Of a stretch of 42,672 nt of DNA, positions 11,099 through 21,181 are shown piece after piece (within the stretch, counting starts at the first letter, position 1; each line of letters starts with the position of its first letter). Where the stretch lies: contig CM007334.1 in assembly GCA_000333855.2 (NCBI GenBank), forward strand, positions 516,884-559,555, given 5' to 3'. This DNA is from Endotrypanum monterogeii. Its lineage: Eukaryota; Euglenozoa; Kinetoplastea; Trypanosomatida; Trypanosomatidae. The notes under the pieces are model-generated. The model did no database searches and had not been told where the DNA came from. It saw only the letters and a program-made list of their open reading frames with translations. Made by a program: the position numbers and the translations under genes.

Positions 11099-12811
11099 AT
11101 GATGGGCCGTGTCCGAACTATTGGATCATGCGGAGCGTCGCTACCCTTCCACACAGATACTGCGCGGCGGTGGAGGGTACGTGGTCGATCTACATTCATC
11201 ACTATTTTGTATATCTTGTTGCTTGCAGTATGTATTGGGTGCTCTGTGGTCGTCCAGGGTGTTGAGGCGGAGGATGATGCGATTCGCGTCTTGCTTGGGG
11301 CCGGGGACAAGGCGGTGGGCCAGGGGCGCTCACATTATCAGGAAGCTCTCTCCAAGTACACAGGTGTTCTCGCCCGATGGTCCAATAATGAGCGAGCGCT
11401 ATACAGTCGTGCAGAGCTGTACTCAATGATGCGACAGCGTGAGGCGGCCCTGCATGACCTCAATACACTCCTAGCCATTAACAAGGACCATTCCCAGGGG
11501 TTGGCGCTGCGCATGTCGATGAACACACAGCTGGGCAATCTTGCCGAGGCGCATCGAGACGGCGAGCACCTTGTTCGTGTATATCAAGCACAAAAGAAGC
11601 TGGACAAGGCGAAGAAGGTAGAGGAGCAAGTGCGCCACCTTGGGCACTACACAGTGCGTTGGGCGGCGCTATCGGAGGTGTTGTCACAGCCGCTGGAGAT
11701 GTGCGCGTCGGCAGTCGGCGATGTGGGCGCCGTGCGCAAGTACAGGGAGTGTGTGGATCTTTTGGGGAAGGTGATTGTTCAATTTTCGAGCGACAGCGTC
11801 GAGCTGAGACTGCGCCGCGCTGCCTGTGCCCTGGCTACGGGTGATAGCATCGTCGCCACGCACGAGCTTAAGTATGTCATTCAGCGTAACCCACATAATC
11901 TCGATGCCATCTCTCTCAACGCCCAGGCTCTTCGGAGGCTCGGCGCGTTGGATCAGTCAAAATCGGAGTTGCGTGTCTGCCTTAACCTCGACCCCGAGTA
12001 CGCACCGTGTGCAAACCTTCATAAATTGATCCGTAAGCAGCAGCAAATCACGAAAAGCATCGAGAAGAACTTACAGGATAAGAAGTTTCCAGAGGTGGTG
12101 GCGTTGGTGGCCGAGGCCCGTGCAGCGGAGCCCAACGCACCGTATGAAGAGCAGCTTTCTGCGTGGCACTGCGAGTCTCTGGTTAAGTTACGTGACACCG
12201 AAAAGGGCATTGAGGTGTGTCAGGCGCTCATTGATCGCTACGAGAGTGCCAGTGGTCCAACTGTCTTCAATGCATACATCTACCTGGTGGAGTTACACTT
12301 GCTAGAAGACAATGTAGCCGCAGCGGAGGCTTCGCTGGAGAAAGCGCGCATGATGCAACAGAACGACAGCAAGGTGGAGGAGATGCGTGCGAAGATCGAA
12401 AAACTAAAGCGCAACGGTGCCCGCAAGGACTACTACAAGATTTTGGGGATAAAGAAGACGGCGTCGGCGCAGGATATTCGTCGTGCATATCGCAAGTTGG
12501 CAAAGTCGATCCACCCAGATCAGCTGCGCTCAAAAAATATGCCGGAGAAGGAACGCGAAAGGCAGGAGAAGATGTTTCGTGATGTCAATGAGGCCAAAGA
12601 AGTGCTTCTGGATGAAGAAAAACGTGCTCGATACGACAACGGCGAGGACGTAAACCAACCAGCAGGGCAGCAAGGCAACCCTTTTTACGGCGGCGGCTTT
12701 CCAGGCGGATTTCCCGGCGGATTTCCCGGCGGCTTTCCCGGCGGATTTCAATATCAAGAGCATCACGGTGGTGGCGGCGGTCAGCAGCAATTTTTCTTCT
12801 TCCGCAGATAG
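11099..12811 (+). CDS. ER TPR/J-domain co-chaperone (DNAJC3/p58IPK-like)
   Basis: 570 residues; two adjacent ATGs (11099, 11102) start the frame. A basic N-terminus and hydrophobic stretch (about residues 31-56) form a signal peptide or anchor, placing the protein in the ER lumen or membrane. Residues about 65-430 are helical TPR-type repeats (for example the NERALYSRAELYSMMRQREAAL and NPHNLDAISLNAQALRRLGA units). A J domain begins at KDYYKILGI (443) and has the HPD triad at 472-474, needed to stimulate Hsp70 (BiP) ATPase. The C-terminus has four tandem GGFP units encoded by a 12-base repeat, then a Gly/Gln-rich tail ending FFFFRR. TPR followed by a C-terminal J domain behind a signal sequence is the layout of DNAJC3/p58IPK, which holds misfolded ER clients for BiP. 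No KDEL-type signal is seen. A function in stress signalling is inference only. Confidence 0.9.
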   Translation: MMGRVRTIGSCGASLPFHTDTARRWRVRGRSTFITILYILLLAVCIGCSVVVQGVEAEDDAIRVLLGAGDKAVGQGRSHYQEALSKYTGVLARWSNNERALYSRAELYSMMRQREAALHDLNTLLAINKDHSQGLALRMSMNTQLGNLAEAHRDGEHLVRVYQAQKKLDKAKKVEEQVRHLGHYTVRWAALSEVLSQPLEMCASAVGDVGAVRKYRECVDLLGKVIVQFSSDSVELRLRRAACALATGDSIVATHELKYVIQRNPHNLDAISLNAQALRRLGALDQSKSELRVCLNLDPEYAPCANLHKLIRKQQQITKSIEKNLQDKKFPEVVALVAEARAAEPNAPYEEQLSAWHCESLVKLRDTEKGIEVCQALIDRYESASGPTVFNAYIYLVELHLLEDNVAAAEASLEKARMMQQNDSKVEEMRAKIEKLKRNGARKDYYKILGIKKTASAQDIRRAYRKLAKSIHPDQLRSKNMPEKERERQEKMFRDVNEAKEVLLDEEKRARYDNGEDVNQPAGQQGNPFYGGGFPGGFPGGFPGGFPGGFQYQEHHGGGGGQQQFFFFRR

Positions 12812-13250
12812 GCCTCACGTATATACAAAATACAAATAGAGCGTGTGCGGATTCTTAGTTACGTATTCTTGCCTCTCCTTCTGTGTCGGGTCTCCCGAGA
12901 TTTTTTTTTTGTTATATCTACTTTTATATATACCCCAGTCGCTTGAGCCAGCTTGTATGCGTAATCAAAGGTGGTGCATCATTGGTTTTGCGGCCGTGTA
13001 CTGTTTTTTTTATTATTATCCCGACGTCGTTTGTGTGTCAAGCGGGAGTACAGGCATAGACGGGTAGAGGGGAGGGGAGGGTTCTGCTAACACATGGCTG
13101 GGCGTATTTTATTCTCGTTTCGGGCAAAGCGGCCTCTTGTCTTTACCTGCAAACGTTTGGTGGGCTTTTGCAAGCGTTGTAGATTTGGCGAGTGCGTGCC
13201 GCTAGTTGCGAGACGTACCCTTTCTCCACTTTCCTTGGGCAAACCTGTTG

Positions 13251-13253
<3 letters not shown>

Positions 13254-13299
<46 letters not shown>
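13254..13299. repeat. Long (AT)n array, left of the gap
   Basis: About 23 uninterrupted AT units. The array is followed by a 19-base stretch (13321-13339) that recurs exactly at 13538-13556 after the second TA array. Confidence 0.95.
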
Positions 13300-13307
<8 letters not shown>

Positions 13308-13375
13308 TGTATAGTATTGTACTTTGTGTATGAGAGACTCGCGTCTTTAGTTTTTTATTTTATTTCCGTCCCCCG

Positions 13376-13395
13376 NNNNNNNNNNNNNNNNNNNN
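13376..13395. other. Assembly gap (20 N)
   Basis: Twenty ambiguous bases. The sequence directly right of the gap (about 13396-13470) consists of short variants of ACCTTACC/TACGTAC and looks like poor consensus. A run of exactly 20 is typical of a placeholder, so the true distance is unknown. Confidence 0.97.
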
Positions 13396-13467
13396 GTCCG
13401 GTCGTTACGTCGGTAACGTACCGTACCTTACCTTCCTACCTTCCTTACCGGTTACGTACGTACTAGT

Positions 13468-13473
<6 letters not shown>

Positions 13474-13518
<45 letters not shown>
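13474..13518. repeat. Long (AT)n array, right of the gap
   Basis: About 22 AT units. With the following segment it forms a near-copy of the array-plus-segment on the left of the gap, offset by 217 bases. Confidence 0.95.
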
Positions 13519-13519
<1 letters not shown>

Positions 13520-15141
13520 ATGTGTTTGAATTGATTGACTTTGTGTATGAGAGACTGCCGCTGTTTTTTTATTTATTGTCCCCCCACCGGCGTCTCGCTG
13601 GTGAATGCATACTTCACATTGATGGTCGGGTTTTGTGTGTATTTGTGTACTTGGCCGTTGGCGGAAGCAATCTGGGTGAGGAAGAGGAGGAGAAGAGAGG
13701 GTATTTGTAACGGGGGGTACGTTACGCACACAGAAGGAACATAAGGAGGTAAGCTAAGTGTCTAGGATTTAGAGGATGATCGTGTTGCGTCTTGTTATGC
13801 ACCTCACTGACATCTGGGTGTCCGTACGAGTGCCTCTCGTCGTCACCACTTCCACCCCCGATAGGGTCCCGCTTTGTTTTCCCTTTTTCTCTTCGTTAGT
13901 CGTTTCGGCTCCGTTTTTATGTCAGTTTGTGTGCATTCAAAAGAAGAACCGTCGTCTGTGGGTGATCACCGGAGTGACAACAGGAAGGGAAGACAATAAA
14001 TAAGTATAAATACCTTGCTCTCGAGCCTGCAAAAGTGCCGAGGTAGAGCACGCGTGCTTCCTCCCTAGTCCGATCCATCTTGCGTAGCTCAATATGCTGG
14101 AAAGGGAGGGTAGGGGTGAGGGAGCAGGTGAGAGGCGGAGCTGCAAACGGGGGGGGTTAATATATATATATATATATATATAAGATCTCTGAAGGGGTGC
14201 AGAGGGATACGAGATCATGGAGAAATTGATTCTAGCTTATCTCAAGCGCGTGCGTGCCCTCCGCGCCTACGCCTCTGCCCCTTTCTTGTACCTTTGTGGG
14301 GGTATGAATTTGCGGGATGTGCTTGCGTGCATACGTGACCGCAACAGTCCTCTTTGACGATGAGGTTATCCCGAACTCTTCTCTCTCAATTCGCAACTAG
14401 CCTGTCTTTTTTTCTTTTGTCACCCCCTTCCACTCCTCTTCGTGAAATCTCAGAAATGGAAACGACCTGTGGCTGTTCCACACATCTGTTGGGAAACCAT
14501 TTCGCCCACTATAGGTGTATATAAGATACTTCATTCGATAGCCGCGGTGTGTTTATGTCTCTTAATATTCTCGTTCTCCTGGCGTGCTGAGGGCCTCTCC
14601 TCATACAATCCTCTATTGTTGAAGTGTTGCGTTGTAGGAATTGGGCGAGGTCGAGTCCCTCCCTCCTGCTTCCCTTCTTTTTGGCTGTGTTTGTACAGCA
14701 TGCGCATTTAGCCCCTTTGTGTCCCCCTCCACCTCTTCCTCTGCCATCTGTACGCGTATGCTCACAACACCCCACTCCTTTTTTTTTTTTTCAAGACACT
14801 GGTGCACTTTTATTGTCACCACATTCGATTCAAAGTTAAAATTTTTTTTGGGACTTGTTCTTCAGTCCATCTCACTTTTCCTAATCATTTCTTTTTCTCA
14901 CACCCGCCCCCGCCCACTACTTACTTTGTTTTGTGTCGAGAAAAAGGGTTGAGGCACATAATCATCACCGCCCTTTGGAGTCGCAACGTGCACAAATTCA
15001 CCGAGTCTTCTAAGAGCACTGAGATTCATTACACATACACACACACACACACACACACGCGTATAAGTAGAAACAAAAAGATTTAACAACTAAAAAAAAG
15101 TAATCATTGATATTCGTGACACACTCTACTTCCTTGCAACC

Positions 15142-16386
15142 ATGGCTGACCTCAAGAGGGATGTGTTGTCAATCGATGGAATTTATTATAGAACAGAGGA
15201 TCTGGCGGCGATGCACCCCGGAGGGCCAATGATTGTGCGACTCTGTAATGGTCGTGACTGCACTGCTATTTTTCTCAGCTACCACCGTCGCCGTTTCCCG
15301 CATGCGCTGTATCAGAAATATCAGGTGCCGAAGGAACAGGTGCACCCCGACAGCCTCATCGAGCAACGCGAGCAGCCGACCTACGACAACTACCTAGAGC
15401 TGTGCAGAAGAGTTCAGCCGATCCTTGCGCCAACAAAAGGTTTTGCACCGTGGTATTATTATCTGAAGGCGTGTCTCTGGTTAGCGGTCATGTTGGGAAT
15501 TGATCTCTATTCTCTCCTGTATCGCCGTGTGTACTTGCTCACCGTCATCCAATCGCTTTCCATGGCTATGGTGGGCCTCAATGTGCAACACGACGCCAAC
15601 CATGGTGCACTCAGTGCTGATTGGCGCATCAACCGTGTTTTGGGACTTGCTCAGGATTTGCTCGGTGGAAGCAGCATCAGCTGGATAATAAATCACAACT
15701 ATGTCCATCATATCTTCACCAACGAGCCCGAACGTGACACCGATCTCGAGATTCCACTCTTACGTTTGCATAGCGGCATCCCTGTTAGGCTGGCGTATTG
15801 CCTGCAACAGTTTTACATGTTCATTCTCGAGGCTGTCTTCGGCCCTATCCATGTTCTGTCGAATATCTTCTTTCTCGCCAAAGGTCCAAGTGAAAAGCAA
15901 CACCTCATCAAAGCACAGTGGAACGTGAGCCGCTGCATGCTTTTGATCATTCCGTATCGCCTACTCTGTAATTTCCTTCACGCTACGAGCTTCGGCGACG
16001 GCGTCTTGAATTTTTTTCTGCAGTACATATTTGGCGGCTTTTATTTGGCTTTCTTTTTCCTTATATCGCACAACTTCGACGGGGCGAAAAAGGCTGGCAC
16101 AAGTGATGGGCAGGATTTTGTCGCATGTCAGGTGGAGACGAGCTGCGACTTTGGTGGCTGGTGGTGGGGTCAAATAAACGGAGGCCTCAACTTCCAGATT
16201 GAGCATCACCTGTTTCCCCGGGTGCATCATGGCTATTACGTACACCTGGCGCCGATCGTGCGCAAATTTTGCGAGGAGCGCGGCTTGGCCTACGTACACT
16301 ACGAAACAATTCAGGAGAATATCATCAGCACCTTTTGTCATATGAGGGACTACGGGAGTGGTCAGGAGAAGGTGAAGAGCACTTGA
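15142..16386 (+). CDS. Cytochrome b5-fused front-end fatty acid desaturase
   Basis: 414 residues; the ATG lies in the context ACCATGG. Residues 1-70 are an N-terminal cytochrome b5 domain with the heme motif HPGG at 25-28 and a second heme histidine probably at H48. The membrane desaturase domain follows, with three histidine boxes that bind the di-iron centre: HDANH (150-154), HNYVHH (185-190) and QIEHH (352-356). Gln in place of the first His of box 3 marks front-end desaturases, which insert a double bond between the carboxyl end and an existing double bond of a polyunsaturated fatty acid in the ER membrane. Hydrophobic stretches around residues 110-150, 215-250 and 280-315 agree. Leishmania has delta-4, delta-5 and delta-6 enzymes; the chromosome 14 member is, from memory, the delta-4 enzyme making 22:6 and 22:5. 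Regiospecificity cannot be read from the sequence. Confidence 0.95.
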   Translation: MADLKRDVLSIDGIYYRTEDLAAMHPGGPMIVRLCNGRDCTAIFLSYHRRRFPHALYQKYQVPKEQVHPDSLIEQREQPTYDNYLELCRRVQPILAPTKGFAPWYYYLKACLWLAVMLGIDLYSLLYRRVYLLTVIQSLSMAMVGLNVQHDANHGALSADWRINRVLGLAQDLLGGSSISWIINHNYVHHIFTNEPERDTDLEIPLLRLHSGIPVRLAYCLQQFYMFILEAVFGPIHVLSNIFFLAKGPSEKQHLIKAQWNVSRCMLLIIPYRLLCNFLHATSFGDGVLNFFLQYIFGGFYLAFFFLISHNFDGAKKAGTSDGQDFVACQVETSCDFGGWWWGQINGGLNFQIEHHLFPRVHHGYYVHLAPIVRKFCEERGLAYVHYETIQENIISTFCHMRDYGSGQEKVKST

Positions 16387-17754
16387 GTATGGGGAGGGGA
16401 AAAAAAAGTTAACGTGAACAGAGTGCTTTTATGGGGGATTCTGCTCACGAAGGGTGTCCGTTAAGGTCTCCAGAAGTTCTTCTCAGTGGCGTTTTTTTTT
16501 TTTTTATGACGTGATGCCCCTCCGCCCCTTTTGCGCTGTTTCACTACAGGCTCGCCATATTCCTTAAGTTGTATCCAGTGTCCTACAGGCGATCTTTTTA
16601 AACTTTTGAAAAGAAATGTTTTGGCCCCTTGAGTTCTTTAGAGAAAAGCAAATGTTTTTGTTTTTGCTCACTGGCCAAATGGTCCCCTACTTCCCACTGA
16701 CACATGTACCTCAGCCATCAGGGGGGAGGGGGGGGGGCAGAATCCATACCCTCGAGTTGACAGAGATGTAGATCGAGGGTATGGTGTGAGCAGGGCCGGC
16801 TCTGGGGGTAAGAGTAATGAACACAGGCCAGTCCCCAACGAGGCACATGGTGAGCCTCCGCAGAGTCTGAACGGGAAATAAAGCGCTTTCTCCCGTCTCG
16901 CATTACCTACCCATTTCGTCGCCACTGTATTACATCGATGATGATGGTTTGCATATTTTGAGGCAGCGACTGTACTTGGACCCTGAGAATACTTCGTACA
17001 TTTCTATTATAATTGCATTTATCTTTATTTTTTGGTCTGGATGCCAAAAAAAAAAAAACAAGAAAACGTTTATTAATTTCCCACGACTGGGAGGATCGCT
17101 TTTCACCTCCTTTTGCAGTCGCGATCTCTTTATCCGCACCCCAGGCAGCTCTGACAGGTGTGCGGGAGCCTCGAAGGTGAGGGATAAAACAAAAAAAAAA
17201 TGGCTAGGGGAAAAACGGTTTGTCGAAAATTCTTTAATGATTCGTCCATTCTCACCGTCTTCGCCAGCTCAACGATAGTCCCAAGGAATATGGTGTTTGC
17301 TTAGTGTGCTCGCCTCTCCCCCCCCCTCTCCCCCTTACCATGTCTTTCCTTACACCTCTCGTTTCCGTGGTGAACAAAAGCACAGATCCGAGTTATCCTG
17401 TCTGTGTACGTGTGTGCATGTGTTCTCACTCGGTCAGACGGATCCACTACACACACACGCATATATATATATAAATATATATATATATGTTGTATTGTCT
17501 ACGAGGACCCTACATGAAAAACAAAAAAAAAGACCCACAGGAAGCAGGCAACGTTCTGCTGCACGCGAGAGGAAAAAATCGCCCACCCCTCATGAAGAAT
17601 CTCCGGTGGGCCCATACAAAAATATAATCAACGACTCCAGCAAGACACACGTCTTTCTCAAACCCTCAGGAGATCGCTGCGCTCTCTGCACCTCAGTCTG
17701 GAAAGGATCAAGGTAGTGGTGCCACTGAATTTTATAGCAACCACGTGGGCAACA
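16387..17754. other. Intergenic region, desaturase to dynein chain
   Basis: About 1.4 kb. Its first part is the likely desaturase 3' UTR, with an unusual non-repetitive island (about 16670-16925) that contains a perfect hairpin. The rest has A-runs, a TA array (about 17461-17488) and pyrimidine tracts (17310-17350). AGs at 17668-17669, 17695-17696 and 17736-17737 are candidate acceptors for the next gene. I see no coding frame. Confidence 0.6.
16744..16784. repeat. Perfect 12-bp inverted repeat (hairpin)
   Basis: CCATACCCTCGA at 16744-16755 and its exact reverse complement TCGAGGGTATGG at 16773-16784, separated by 17 bases. It would fold as a stable stem-loop in the desaturase 3' UTR or DNA spacer. 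The surrounding 250 bases are G/C-balanced and free of microsatellites, unlike the neighbouring DNA. Confidence 0.85.
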
Positions 17755-19512
17755 ATGTCACGCAGTGCCAAGGCTACAACATCTGTCTCATCTTTTTGCA
17801 CATCTGATGAGACGTATGCGATGGCACTCGACCCCGCAGCGCTTTGGGCTGCGCTGGATTTGTCGGCACCAGAGTCAACGCCGTCACAGCACACATCGCG
17901 TCGCCTCGTCTTACTCGGACGTCCACTCAGTGGGAAGCGAACCCTCTGCCGGCGACTGTGCTTTGCAGCGGAGATGCAGTACGCCGGAAGCGATGACGCC
18001 GATGTTGCCGATCCGGAGCAGGGCAGCTTTTCTAAAGAAAACGATCAACAGCCCCTCTACTGTCCAAGTAGCGATGATGGGGAGGATCCACATATTCTTC
18101 CCAGCCAGCGCGTAGCCGGGTGGAACATGCCGGGCGGCTTCTCAAGTGGTGGCGCCTCAGCGCAAACTGCGGCAGTGGGAGCGCGCGACCACTCGAATCT
18201 GCTGTCCCACGGATCAGGTGTTTCCTTTGACTACGTTGTGCAAAGAGTACCGATCCGAGCGGCGCGCAGAGGTGGCGAGATGGGCGTGGACTCGACATCC
18301 ACACATCAACACGCGTCCACAGGACTCCTGCCAGCCTTCCTTGGTGGAACGGTGCGCCGTACTACTGAGTTTTTTATCTGTGACAGTCCAGGTGCCTTAG
18401 CAATGGCTTTGCCTACACTCGATCACATCGAGTCGGCGGTTGTGCTAATGGTGATTGATGTGAGCGATGTGTCCAATATTCACTATCAGCTGGACTACTG
18501 TTTCTCGACATTGGATGGATATGTGACAAGCTTGTTGCGCACCCAAGCGCCGAACCACGATGCCGTCCGTCGCATGCAGTTGGCAGCGGCGCAGCAGGAC
18601 TACTGGATTTCCGAGGAGCAAAAGCTACAGTATACGCGAACAAGCTTGGCGAGCAGCAGCGATGGCCCCGCAGCGGCAGCCGCGAATGCCTCGACTTTCC
18701 CTCCTCTCTCCAGCGACACCTTCTCCAATGTGCATTTCAGTGGCCCGATGGCGCACACCGACAGGGTGAGCAGCACCATCTTCCCCCTCCCCGCTTCTGC
18801 CGAGATACTTTGTCCTATGCGCTGCATGATCATTTGCACCAAGGTAGACTGTCTCGAACGCAGTTCACGTGCACTGGGGCTGCCGGGCAGTAGCACCTTT
18901 GAAAATGAGGCTCTTGTTGATCGACTCGGCGTCCCTGCTGAGCTGCGTCTCGCTATGCGACACTCACAAGAGTCCCTCATTTCCCTGGTATCGCAGCTTG
19001 TGCGCCAGTACGCGATCCACCATAGAGTTGCACTGGCCTCGGTCTGCTGGCGCGTGTCTATGACGACCGCCGGCGTCGAGGGTGGATACGCCAACTCGTC
19101 TGTGATCAGCCCTTTTTTTAAAGGGCTGTGGTCCTATATTTCGTATGTTCTGTATAACAGTAGGGAGGATAACGCGTCCGTCCCGAGCGACGCTCTCCAC
19201 GTGTGCTCTGCTCGACTGTATCCACACGCGTTGCTACCGTTTGGTCTCGATGCTTTGGGTCTACTGAACAACCTCGTCACGTCGAACAGCTTTCAGCTAC
19301 CCGAGGGAGCTTCATTGGCACCGTCTGAGGGACCGAGCGACGCGGCCGTCCGAACGACCGCCGACAGCGTCATCACTCCAGACCGTGTTTTCCCATTACA
19401 TCAGATGTACCTGCAACAGGCGCAGGAAGAGCAGAGGAGTGCAGCGCTCGTGTGGTGCAACACCGAGGAAGCCCCACAGCGTACAGAAGCGATGGTCTGG
19501 GACTCCCTCTAG
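17755..19512 (+). CDS. Dynein light intermediate chain-like protein
   Basis: 585 residues from the first ATG (MSRSAKATTS); the frame continues upstream only to a GTG at 17716. A Ras-like P-loop, GRPLSGKRT, lies at about residues 55-63, followed by a disordered insert (about 80-190). Then come a Walker B/switch-like segment FICDSPGALAM (CDSPG at 209-213), MVIDVSD, and TKVD at 362-365, corresponding to the NKxD base-recognition motif. YQLDYCFSTLDGYVTSLL between them is a helix typical of light intermediate chains. This family is a subunit of cytoplasmic dynein (dynein-1 or the IFT dynein-2) that links heavy chains to adaptors. Which dynein is not clear; the C-terminal part (about 480-585) is poorly structured, unlike the adaptor helix of dynein-1 LIC, so the IFT form is possible. 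The family call is inference from motif order. Confidence 0.75.
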   Translation: MSRSAKATTSVSSFCTSDETYAMALDPAALWAALDLSAPESTPSQHTSRRLVLLGRPLSGKRTLCRRLCFAAEMQYAGSDDADVADPEQGSFSKENDQQPLYCPSSDDGEDPHILPSQRVAGWNMPGGFSSGGASAQTAAVGARDHSNLLSHGSGVSFDYVVQRVPIRAARRGGEMGVDSTSTHQHASTGLLPAFLGGTVRRTTEFFICDSPGALAMALPTLDHIESAVVLMVIDVSDVSNIHYQLDYCFSTLDGYVTSLLRTQAPNHDAVRRMQLAAAQQDYWISEEQKLQYTRTSLASSSDGPAAAAANASTFPPLSSDTFSNVHFSGPMAHTDRVSSTIFPLPASAEILCPMRCMIICTKVDCLERSSRALGLPGSSTFENEALVDRLGVPAELRLAMRHSQESLISLVSQLVRQYAIHHRVALASVCWRVSMTTAGVEGGYANSSVISPFFKGLWSYISYVLYNSREDNASVPSDALHVCSARLYPHALLPFGLDALGLLNNLVTSNSFQLPEGASLAPSEGPSDAAVRTTADSVITPDRVFPLHQMYLQQAQEEQRSAALVWCNTEEAPQRTEAMVWDSL

Positions 19513-20754
19513 AGTGGGTCGGCGAAATCGGAAACCGATTCGAGGAGGAAATATTCCGTGTCACGGTCGTCTTCGATAAATACACACACACACACACACA
19601 CACACATGGACGAACACACTCCGAAAAAAAAAATATATATATAACAAAATGAAACAACAGAGACGATACTGATGTGTGCGGCTTCTGTTGTGCTCTCGTT
19701 GACGGGTGACACTTTCTGTGACCTTCACTTTGTAAGCAGTGCGTACTTTTTTTAGGAAGAACAACATGTTCACGGAACCCATGCTTTCGGTTACGGCCCG
19801 TAAGTTCTTTTCTGTTTCTCACCTATCGTGATTGTCGCCACACAAATGCTGTAGTCAGGGAATCTTTTAAAACTTTGATCTATATTCTGTGGATTCGTGC
19901 GTGGAGTCCACAATGCTTAGCGGCACAGTTTGCTCCGCATGTCAGCCATCATTATCCCCCACTTGGAGAAAAAAAATGGGAAAGTGTTGATATGGGCTCT
20001 ATGTGCTTTCCAAGCGTGTCTGCTTTCCGCTCCGGGGGATATTGGCATAGACTCTTACTGCCCTTTAACCCTTTTTTTGTTTTTTTCGCTCTCCCTGTTT
20101 TTTTTTTTCTGCTGCGGAACGGGTTCTTTTTTTTTTTTTTCTCATCGTAGCTCGTCAAGGAATTTCGGCCAGGGACAGCAACCAAACATTAGGGGCACTC
20201 CCGGTATGCTTTTCAGATGATAAGACCACCTGTCATTATTCTTTTAGTTTTTTTTTTTTCGCTACCACGCTTTGTCGTGCATCTAATAAAACGTCAGGCG
20301 TGATGCTCGCTTGATTTATCGCCGCTACGGGGATAGCATACTTCACACTTTTGAAGACAATCGATGACCCCCTCCAAAAAAAAAAAAAGTTGCATGCGCC
20401 ACTTACCGGGAAGCGCAGCGGGGCGCTGTTGGATTCATTGGTGATGGAATATTTGTTTCTCAACTGAAGCTACTGCCTTTAAGCCGTCTTGCAGGTGTGC
20501 GATGATCCTGTGTAGGGTAGCTGAGAGACGCATTGTCGGTCGTGTGAAGATGTGTGCTATTCACTTGCGGTGCTCAATTGGGGCATTGTGAGGGTCCATC
20601 CCCAGGCGCGCGGGGTCAATGATCCGCCGTCCCCCTCAGCATTCTTCTGCTCTCTCGAAACAAGGAGACCCATCTTGACCTAGACGGTGTTGCAATCCTT
20701 TCCCCCAAAAATTAATGTTTCACGAGTACTTTTGTTTACTGTATGTTGTGTCGA

Positions 20755-21181
20755 GCGGTCGGCGTCTTCATCGGCAATATCGCTGGTCCCGCTGGTGTCG
20801 ATTTTTTTTGTACATCTTCTCGCAGCACAGCTACTGTCTGACCTTCATCGTGATCACCGCTATTCAGACAATCGCCTCCGTGCTCAATATCGTCAATGTG
20901 AAGTGGTGGAACCTGTTGATCGGCATCGCAGATCGCGCGATGTAGATCATGGGTGACGCCGTCGTGTGCGAGGTGTGTTTTTTTTATCTTGCCTGGGTGC
21001 CTATGATCATCTTCATCTCGCGTGTCTGCCCTCGCGGGTCGGAGAGTATGATCTACGAATTGGTGGCTGGTTTCACGAACTTGGGTAAGGCGATAGGGCG
21101 GCTGTCGGCTCGATCCTCCTCGATAAAGTGTGTCCATTCGTGTCAACGGGCGTCGGTACGTGCAACGTCGAGACGATGGGT
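20755..21181 (+). pseudogene. Folate/biopterin transporter fragment, frameshifted
   Basis: A piece corresponding to about residues 481-610 of the intact transporter at 22990. Matching segments are VFIGNIAGPAGV (frame of 20764), then, after a frame change within a run of eight T (20802-20809), YIFSQHSYCLTFIVIT, VKWWNLLIGIADRAM, GDAVVCEV and SRVCPRGSESMIYELVAGFTNLG. A codon that is TAC in the intact gene is TAG here (20943-20945). Near 21095-21105 a second frameshift leads into AVGSILLDKVCPF, matching TVGSLLMELVWPV. The first ~480 residues and the C-terminus are absent. Family members often lie in tandem arrays, so this is probably the decayed remainder of an older tandem copy, not a functional protein. 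Confidence 0.9.

Larger units (their letters stand above)
12812..15141. other. Intergenic region with assembly gap
   Basis: About 2.3 kb between the J-protein and the desaturase. It contains two long TA arrays, an N gap, a third TA array (14159-14182), a CA array (about 15039-15058) and T-rich tracts, including one at 14778-14790. The open frames are low complexity and none resembles a protein. The desaturase acceptor is probably one of the AGs after the T-rich tracts at 14778-14865, but I cannot choose between them. Confidence 0.6.
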
